A DNA stretch of 37,014 nt, from NCBI GenBank assembly GCA_018302335.1, contig JAGVZT010000001.1:67193-104206 (forward strand), read 5' to 3'. Below are positions 31,663 through 37,014 of this stretch, piece by piece. Every line of letters begins with the position of its first letter. Positions within the stretch are counted from its first letter, which is position 1. The stretch comes from Candidatus Woesearchaeota archaeon (lineage in GTDB: Archaea; Nanobdellota; Nanobdellia; Woesearchaeales; JAGVZT01). Below the pieces are notes generated by a model that was not told the origin of the DNA, did not search any database, and saw only the letters and a list, made by a program, of their open reading frames with translations. A program made the position numbers and the translations under genes.

Positions 31663-32622
31663 ATGGCCGACGAAGCCGCTCAGTGCATCTTCTGCCGCAT
31701 CATCGCAGGAGAGATGGAGTCCCGCAAGGTCTACGAGGATGAGCGAGCGTTCGCGTGCCTGGACATCAGGCCCGGCGTGAAGGGCCACACTCTCCTGATG
31801 CCCAAGGAGCACTACCCTATCCTCCCAACCCTTCCGCAGAAGGAATTCGAGCACCTCTTCGGCCTGCTGCCCACGCTGCTGTCGGCGCTCGGCGGCGCCC
31901 TCGGCAAGACCGGAGCGAATGTCTTCATCGCGAACGGCGCAGCAGCGGGCCAGCAGAGTCCGCACTTCCTGATGCACCTGCTCCCACGGGAGCCCATGGA
32001 CAGCCTCAACCTTTATGCGCTCCGCGGGGAGGGCGCGCTGCGAGAGCATGACGAACTCCTTCCAGTGCTGCGGCAGAAGCTGGGGAAGCCCGGAGCCTCC
32101 AGCGCAGCGCGGCCGCCTCACCTGTCCAACGTCGACGGCGAGACGCTCTTCTCCGAGGGTGGAGTGGTGTGCGTCTCTCCCGCGCGCCCCCTGGTGCCGG
32201 GCCATCTGGTGCTCTACCCCGCGGAGCACGCGGCGTTCGCTTCGCTCCCGAAGGAGAGCTCCAGCAACCTCTTCCGAGCAGGGACCACGCTCGCCTCGCT
32301 CATCTTCCAGCTGCGTTCTGCGCAGGGGACAAATCTCATCCTCAAGACCGGGAACGCGGATGACAATCCGGGTGGATTCACTGCGTTGCATGTCATCCCC
32401 CGCACTGCAGACGACGGCCTGCGTCTGCAGTGGGAGCCACGCGAGATGGACCTCACCCCCATCGCCCAGCAGGTCTCTGCGATGATGCCGGTTCGGGAGG
32501 AGAAGAAAGTGCTGAAGACCATCACCTTCCGGGAGCCGATGCGCATCGGAGGGGCGCCCGCGCCCGTCACGGCACGAGAAGAGATTGCGGCGGCCATCCG
32601 GAATGTTCAATCCGTATATTAA
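31663..32622 (+). CDS. double HIT-domain protein with altered histidine triad
   Basis: This 319-residue protein has an N-terminal HIT domain with the zinc-type CIFCRIIAGE near 8-17 and LDIRPGVKGHTLLMPKEHY near 33-51. The active-site region reads GQQSPHFLMHLLPR near 100-113: first and third histidines of HxHxH are present, but the middle one, the nucleophile in Hint/Fhit enzymes, is Leu. A second HIT-like domain (about 160-265: FSEGGVVCVSPARPLVPGHLVLYP) has only ALHVIPR left of its triad. It may bind nucleotides without classic hydrolysis, or use another residue. Two-domain HIT proteins may be an archaeal subfamily. Has its own TATA-like box. Confidence 0.83.
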   Translation: MADEAAQCIFCRIIAGEMESRKVYEDERAFACLDIRPGVKGHTLLMPKEHYPILPTLPQKEFEHLFGLLPTLLSALGGALGKTGANVFIANGAAAGQQSPHFLMHLLPREPMDSLNLYALRGEGALREHDELLPVLRQKLGKPGASSAARPPHLSNVDGETLFSEGGVVCVSPARPLVPGHLVLYPAEHAAFASLPKESSSNLFRAGTTLASLIFQLRSAQGTNLILKTGNADDNPGGFTALHVIPRTADDGLRLQWEPREMDLTPIAQQVSAMMPVREEKKVLKTITFREPMRIGGAPAPVTAREEIAAAIRNVQSVY

Positions 32623-32650
32623 TCACTCTAGCATAACAAATAATGGAAAG

Positions 32651-32660
32651 ATTTAAATAG
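32651..32660 (+). promoter_or_regulatory. TATA box of secA
   Basis: ATTTAAATAG lies 31-40 bases before the ATG at 32691, in an AT-rich stretch (32623-32660) unlike the surrounding GC-rich DNA. AGGGGTCAGG before the ATG may be a ribosome site. A GTG at 32664, in frame, would be a longer start but lies too close to the box. Confidence 0.7.
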
Positions 32661-32690
32661 GCGGTGGCGGAATCAAGGTCAGGGGTCAGG

Positions 32691-35600
32691 ATGCTGGACA
32701 GACTCTTCGGGGACAACACGTATCGCAAGCATTCTTCGGTAGTCGAACGCATCAACGCTCTTGAGGGCGAGATGTCCGCACTGAGTGACGGGCAGCTTTG
32801 CAACAAGACCGCAGAATACCGCGAGAGGCTCGCCGCAGGAGAGATACTGGACGACATTCTCCCGGAGGCCTTTGCCGCGGTGCGCGAGGCCTCGAAGCGC
32901 ACCATCGGGCTGCGGCATTACGATGTGCAGCTCGCGGGAGGGATGCTTCTGCATGAAGGCACCGCCCTGGAGATGCGCACGGGAGAGGGAAAGACCCTCG
33001 TGGCGACTTTGCCGCTCTATCTCAACGCCCTCTCGGGAGAGGGCGCCCATCTCGTCACGGTCAACGACTATCTCGCCCGGAGAGACGCGCGCTGGATGGG
33101 CCCGGTTTTCGAGGCGCTCGGGATGTCCGTCGGCGTTCTCCAGGACACTGCGGCCATCGGGCACGGCAACGCGCTGCTCTACGGGGGGGACCGTTCGGAG
33201 ATAGAGCTGGCGGACAGGTTGCGGGCCGTGTCCCGGCAGGAGGCCTACCACGCCGATGTCACCTACGGCACGAGCAGCGAGTTCGGCTTCGATTACCTGC
33301 GCGACAACATGGTCCGGAAGCTCGAGGACAAGGCCCAGCGCAATCATCATTACGCCATCGTGGACGAGGTGGACAGCATCCTCATCGACGAGGCGCGTAC
33401 CCCCCTCATCATCTCCGGCCCTGGGCAGCAGGACGATCAGATGTTCAGGGCAATGGCGCACGTGGTGGGACAGCTCTCGCCTGTGGACTATGAGGTCAAC
33501 GAGAAGGACAAGACCGTTTCGCTCACCGAGGCGGGAGAGCGGGCGGCCGAGCGGCTGCTCCGCGTGAGGCTCGGCGACCCGCTTGCTCCTGAGGAGGTCA
33601 GTGCCGAGCAGGCGTACCTCCGCGGGCACCTCGAGCAGGCCCTGCGCGCCAGGACGCTCTTCCTGAAGGACCGCGACTATGTGGTCCACGATGGCAAGGT
33701 GCTCATTGTGGACCCGCACACCGGACGCTTCATGCCAGGAAGGCGCTGGTCCGATGGCATCCATCAGGCTGTCGAGGCGAAGGAGCAGGTGGAGATCCAG
33801 AAGGAGAATGCAACTATCGCGACCATCACCCTGCAGAACTACTTCCGCCGGTACGCAAAGCTGGCAGGCATGTCCGGCACCGCGGTGTCCGAGGCGGAGG
33901 AGTTCGACAAGATTTACCACCTCAAGGCAGAGGAACTGCCCACCAATCTTGAGGCTCGCGTGCTCGGCCGCGAGCTGGAGAAGAAGCCTTATGTGGAGAA
34001 TGGGCAGAGATTCCAGGCCTACCATCGGCCAGGAGAGGGAAGCGCGCTCTTCTGGCAGCGCAAGGACCTGCCGGACCAGGTCTACCGCACACGCGAGGGA
34101 AAGCTCCGTGCGGTGAGCATAGAGATACTCCGGAGGCATGCCCTCGGCCAGCCCCTCCTCGTCGGAACGACGTCCGTGGAGCAGAGCGAGCAACTTTCTT
34201 CTCGCCTCTCCGGAGAGCAGCTCCGCGAGCTGGCGATGACGCTCGTGCTGCGCGACGTCTATACGGAGCGCCACGGTGGTGACCCGGACCTTCGCATCGA
34301 TGCGCTGCAGTCTCTCTACGGCCCTCTCGGCTCATTGGGCCCGACCATCTCGGAAATCAGCGGAAGTCTCAGTGTATCCGCGGACGTCACGGCCGAGGAG
34401 AATCTCGCCCGCCTCGCCGGAATCCTCGGTCTCGAAGGGAAAGAACGGCTTGCGTCACTGCTCCAGGGCGGCGTGAGGCATGAGGTGCTCAACGCGAGGC
34501 AACATTCGCGCGAAGCGGCCATCATCGCTCGCGCCGGCGCGCTTGGAGCGGTGACCATCGCGACGAACATGGCCGGTCGTGGCGTGGATATCAAGTTGGG
34601 CGGGGAACTTCCTGAGGAGACACTGGCGCACGTTGACGAGCTGCTGCGCAGCCGGGGCATCGCTGAACCCGGACAGCTTCCCATGGAGGAGCGCCTTGCT
34701 GCGCTTCCCGGGGCGGAAGATGAGCAGGTGGTACGGTTCCGGGAGTACATGTCGCAGCGCTCGCGCGTCATGGAACTCGGCGGGCTACACGTCATCGGGA
34801 CCGAGCGGCACGAGGCGCGCAGGATTGACAATCAGCTGCGAGGGCGCGCGGCCCGGCAGGGCGACCCCGGGAGCAGCCAGTTCTACCTTTCGCTGGAGGA
34901 CGACCTGAGCAGGCTCTTTGGCGGAGCGCCGGTGAGCAGCCTGATGTCCCGCCTGGGAATCGACGATATGACGCCGATTGCCGCGAGTATCGTGAACAAG
35001 ACCGTGGAGCAAGCGCAGCGGCGCATCGAGGGCGCGCACTTCGATGCCAGGAAGCACCTGCTCGACTACGACGACGTGCTCAACAGCCAGCGCGAGGCCT
35101 TCTACGGCCAACGGGACCGCATCCTCTCCAGGGAGGACCTGATTCCCGATGTGAAGCGCATGCTCCGCGAGGAAGTCGCGCTCCGCGCAGACGCGCGCTC
35201 TCTCGACGACCGCATATCGCTTCTCGACTGGCAGGAGCGCATCCAGCCCACCTTCGCCCGGAAAGGCATGGTGCATCCTTCTTACATGATTTCCCTGCTT
35301 CTCCCGCAGGTGGACGGGCAGGACGCATCCTCGCTGAAGAGGAGCCTGCTGGACATCGCCAGCCGGACCATCGAGAGGCAGCAGGCCCGCGGCCTTGACC
35401 GCTTCGCGGAGAAGCTGGACCTGGCATGCGAACGGCAGGAGGAGCGCATGCAGCGCCTGCGCCTGCTGGAAGAGGAGACCCTTGCGTCCGGCATGGACAG
35501 GACTCAGCTTGTCGGGGACTATCTGATGAATCTTGGCCAGCTCGGGGTGTCGCTGACTCTCGGCAAGAATCAGGAGGAGCGACTGCGCGACTCTCCCGAG

Positions 35601-36245
35601 GAGATGGTTCCTGAGCTCACCAAGCTCGCGTCAAATCTGCTGACGGAGCGCTTCTGGGAGGAGGCTGCCGGTGCTGCGTCCTCCATCGCCGGTGACCCCC
35701 TGGAGCCGGTGCAGGATTACGACAGGCTCATCGAAGCCGCGGAGCGCGCCGCTCCGGCAGGAAGGGAGCGCATCCTCGGCAGCATCCGGCCTGAGCTGGA
35801 CAGCATCCTCGCCTCCTCTCCCCCGATTGACGACCAGCTGAAGACGACGCTGCTGCTGCAGATGGCGGTCTTCTCTCGTACCCAGAAGGACAAGGAGGGC
35901 AAGGAGCGTAAGATAGTGGTGCCAAGACTGTACTATCCCGCCCTTGCGGCCGAATTCATGCCCGAGAGGGATTTCGCTGACGGCATCGCAGCGGGACTCG
36001 AGACCACGCTGGACAGCATGGCCTCGCGCGAGTTCAACGAGCGGCTCCGGGCCATCTTCCTCGGTGTCTCGGACAACCTGTGGGTGAATTATCTCAGCGC
36101 CAACGAGGCGCTGCGCACTTCGGTAGGGCTGCAGGCCTATGGCCAGCGCGACCCGCTGGTGGTCTTCAAGTCCACTGCGTCAGAGCAGTTCAGCCAGCTC
36201 CTCGCGGGGATGCGCGCAGAGGTCGTGGCGAATCTCTTCCGCTAG
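32691..36245 (+). CDS. secA: protein translocase ATPase SecA (long, Chloroflexota-like form)
   Basis: This 1184-residue protein is a complete SecA. NBD1 has [10 protein letters not shown] near 96-105 (Walker A) and [20 protein letters not shown] near 223-242; the preprotein-binding region follows, then [20 protein letters not shown]2 has a long insertion before [14 protein letters not shown] near 624-637, then [20 protein letters not shown] and [20 protein letters not shown] near 698-738, and a helical wing/scaffold region to the end. The reading [12 protein letters not shown] (most bacteria [12 protein letters not shown]), GVDI for GTDI, the NBD2 insertion and the C terminus without a zinc tail match, from memory, SecA of Chloroflexota. 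SecA drives proteins through SecYEG using ATP. Archaea are said to lack it, yet the TATA box and neighbours here look archaeal. The start was chosen by family N terminus (MLDRLFGDN). Confidence 0.93.
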   Translation: MLDRLFGDNTYRKHSSVVERINALEGEMSALSDGQLCNKTAEYRERLAAGEILDDILPEAFAAVREASKRTIGLRHYDVQLAGGMLLHEGTALEMRTGEGKTLVATLPLYLNALSGEGAHLVTVNDYLARRDARWMGPVFEALGMSVGVLQDTAAIGHGNALLYGGDRSEIELADRLRAVSRQEAYHADVTYGTSSEFGFDYLRDNMVRKLEDKAQRNHHYAIVDEVDSILIDEARTPLIISGPGQQDDQMFRAMAHVVGQLSPVDYEVNEKDKTVSLTEAGERAAERLLRVRLGDPLAPEEVSAEQAYLRGHLEQALRARTLFLKDRDYVVHDGKVLIVDPHTGRFMPGRRWSDGIHQAVEAKEQVEIQKENATIATITLQNYFRRYAKLAGMSGTAVSEAEEFDKIYHLKAEELPTNLEARVLGRELEKKPYVENGQRFQAYHRPGEGSALFWQRKDLPDQVYRTREGKLRAVSIEILRRHALGQPLLVGTTSVEQSEQLSSRLSGEQLRELAMTLVLRDVYTERHGGDPDLRIDALQSLYGPLGSLGPTISEISGSLSVSADVTAEENLARLAGILGLEGKERLASLLQGGVRHEVLNARQHSREAAIIARAGALGAVTIATNMAGRGVDIKLGGELPEETLAHVDELLRSRGIAEPGQLPMEERLAALPGAEDEQVVRFREYMSQRSRVMELGGLHVIGTERHEARRIDNQLRGRAARQGDPGSSQFYLSLEDDLSRLFGGAPVSSLMSRLGIDDMTPIAASIVNKTVEQAQRRIEGAHFDARKHLLDYDDVLNSQREAFYGQRDRILSREDLIPDVKRMLREEVALRADARSLDDRISLLDWQERIQPTFARKGMVHPSYMISLLLPQVDGQDASSLKRSLLDIASRTIERQQARGLDRFAEKLDLACERQEERMQRLRLLEEETLASGMDRTQLVGDYLMNLGQLGVSLTLGKNQEERLRDSPEEMVPELTKLASNLLTERFWEEAAGAASSIAGDPLEPVQDYDRLIEAAERAAPAGRERILGSIRPELDSILASSPPIDDQLKTTLLLQMAVFSRTQKDKEGKERKIVVPRLYYPALAAEFMPERDFADGIAAGLETTLDSMASREFNERLRAIFLGVSDNLWVNYLSANEALRTSVGLQAYGQRDPLVVFKSTASEQFSQLLAGMRAEVVANLFR

Positions 36246-36901
36246 TCCTTGACTGCCGGAGCGACATAGAAGAGTCCGAACAGTTCCGGTATCCATGAAT
36301 TCTTGCCGTCCATTGCCCAGTGCTGGACGCGCCAGCGCACCTGGTCAGCATCCGGCCAGGAGCCCCTGGTGATGCGGACAGGAAAGTCTTCTGTGTCGGC
36401 CTGCGCGGCGAGGCCTTTTGCGAGCTCGTACGAGGGGAGGAAATCGTCCACATACGCAGAGACCTGGAAGGTGAGCCGCGCGTTGAGGTCCAGCGTGAGA
36501 CTGACTGCCAGCACGGCGGGCTGGATGAAGTGACCCTCCACATACACCGGACCCTTGGCGAGTTCCGGCAGGCTCTCCCGCACGAGGGAATACAGTCCAT
36601 TGACCCTCTCCAGGTCAGTTTCCAGGGCATGGTGGCGGGCGGGCTTGAACAGTCTTTCGATGGTGCCGCTCCTGTCCAGAGCAGCCTGCGCATCCAGGGC
36701 CCCAGTACGCCATCCCTGCAACACGATGGACGTCGCCCGCTCAAGCACGTCTTGGTCTGGTTTCACATACAGGTCAACATGAGTCTTGGAACCCCTGCTG
36801 AGGAAATTCCCGGAGGAGCTGAGTTCCTGAAGCAGCTCCTTTGCGCGATGCTCGCGCTGCCGGCGTTCCATGCCCTCCGCGAGCGTGTCTTCTATCGCCA
36901 T
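36242..36901 (-). CDS. unknown protein, second of two tandem paralogues next to secA
   Basis: This 219-residue soluble protein has a charged N-terminal helix rich in Arg and Glu, then a mixed alpha/beta region ([39 protein letters not shown]) and an aromatic C terminus, [10 protein letters not shown] then [13 protein letters not shown]. No domain recognised. The start overlaps the stop region of an upstream gene on the same strand whose visible tail has the same ending pattern (RIKFAADMWGD, LGPFYVEPLVKGE), so the two are paralogues in one operon. Its TAG stop shares CTAG with the convergent secA stop. Functional link to secA is not shown. Confidence 0.65.
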   Translation of the reverse strand: MAIEDTLAEGMERRQREHRAKELLQELSSSGNFLSRGSKTHVDLYVKPDQDVLERATSIVLQGWRTGALDAQAALDRSGTIERLFKPARHHALETDLERVNGLYSLVRESLPELAKGPVYVEGHFIQPAVLAVSLTLDLNARLTFQVSAYVDDFLPSYELAKGLAAQADTEDFPVRITRGSWPDADQVRWRVQHWAMDGKNSWIPELFGLFYVAPAVKD

Positions 36902-36902
36902 G

Positions 36903-37014
36903 TCACTCCCCCTTGACGAGCGGCTCGACATAGAAGGGTCCGAGGGCATCATAACCGCAGAGGAGAGTGCCGAGCCTGTCCCCCCACATGTCAGCGGCGA
37001 ACTTGATGCGCTGG
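36903..37014 (-). CDS. 3' end of a paralogue of the preceding gene (partial)
   Basis: The minus-strand frame from the window edge encodes 36 residues ending FYVEPLVKGE before TGA at 36903-36905. The pattern R-x-x-x-x-x-x-W...LFG/LGPFYVxPxVK matches the end of the next gene downstream (36242-36901), whose ATG follows the stop with one base between. The upstream part lies outside the window. Function unknown. Confidence 0.6.
   Translation of the reverse strand, partial: QRIKFAADMWGDRLGTLLCGYDALGPFYVEPLVKGE

Overview
The window is about 37 kb of gene-dense, GC-rich DNA that reads as an archaeal chromosome. The main reason is promoter syntax. AT-rich TATA-like boxes (TTTAAA, TTTATA or TATAAA type) sit about 22-38 bases before many start codons on both strands, often as divergent pairs, and I see no convincing bacterial -35/-10 pairs. 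Gene content is compatible: a TrmB-like regulator, a membrane-anchored ArsR-like regulator, a two-subunit 2-oxoacid:ferredoxin oxidoreductase, a secreted beta-propeller protein and a PHP-domain protein. I cannot place the organism more precisely. No rRNA, tRNA, CRISPR array, integrase or transposase was seen, and no gene-free stretch exceeds about 150 bases.

Region 1 (1-7417) is the least familiar part. A run of stop/start-overlapping genes begins with a truncated gene and a single-chain protein with two E1/ThiF-type adenylation domains, the first degenerate and the second with the expected motifs. Two single-pass membrane proteins follow (one with a large C-terminal domain), then six tandem paralogues of a two-helix membrane protein of about 200 residues. 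The last five paralogues have their own TATA box. The final two are frameshifted and carry an exact 47-bp direct repeat.

Region 2 (7443-13270) holds a VKOR-like membrane protein, an ACT-domain protein, a small protein coupled to a rhodanese, an intracellular serpin with an in-frame 27-bp duplication, a thioredoxin-like [2Fe-2S] ferredoxin, an acyl-CoA dehydrogenase and a PHP-domain protein. Region 3 (13420-16969) has a TrmB-like regulator facing a three-gene unit across a palindromic AT-rich site; the last gene of that unit is a P-loop NTPase fused to a CYTH domain. An IscA-like protein with a Gly/Cys-rich tail converges on it.

Region 4 (17013-22823) contains a glycosyltransferase, a zinc alcohol dehydrogenase, a putative lipoprotein, a secreted subtilase, a small membrane protein, and a thioredoxin-fold lipoprotein paired with a CPAC membrane protein. 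Region 5 (22979-31579) contains KorA/KorB, a beta-propeller lipoprotein, a membrane-bound winged-helix regulator coupled to a macro-domain hydrolase, formate-tetrahydrofolate ligase and an MscS-type channel.

Region 6 (31663-37014) contains a double-HIT protein lacking its central active-site His, a full-length SecA with nearly canonical motor motifs, and two tandem paralogues of unknown function. SecA is regarded as absent from archaea. This copy sits behind an archaeal-looking TATA box between ordinary neighbours, and its sequence style resembles the long SecA of Chloroflexota, so ancient lateral acquisition is the leading inference. Together, SecA, three lipobox proteins and several CxxC envelope proteins suggest unusually bacterial-like protein export and maturation.
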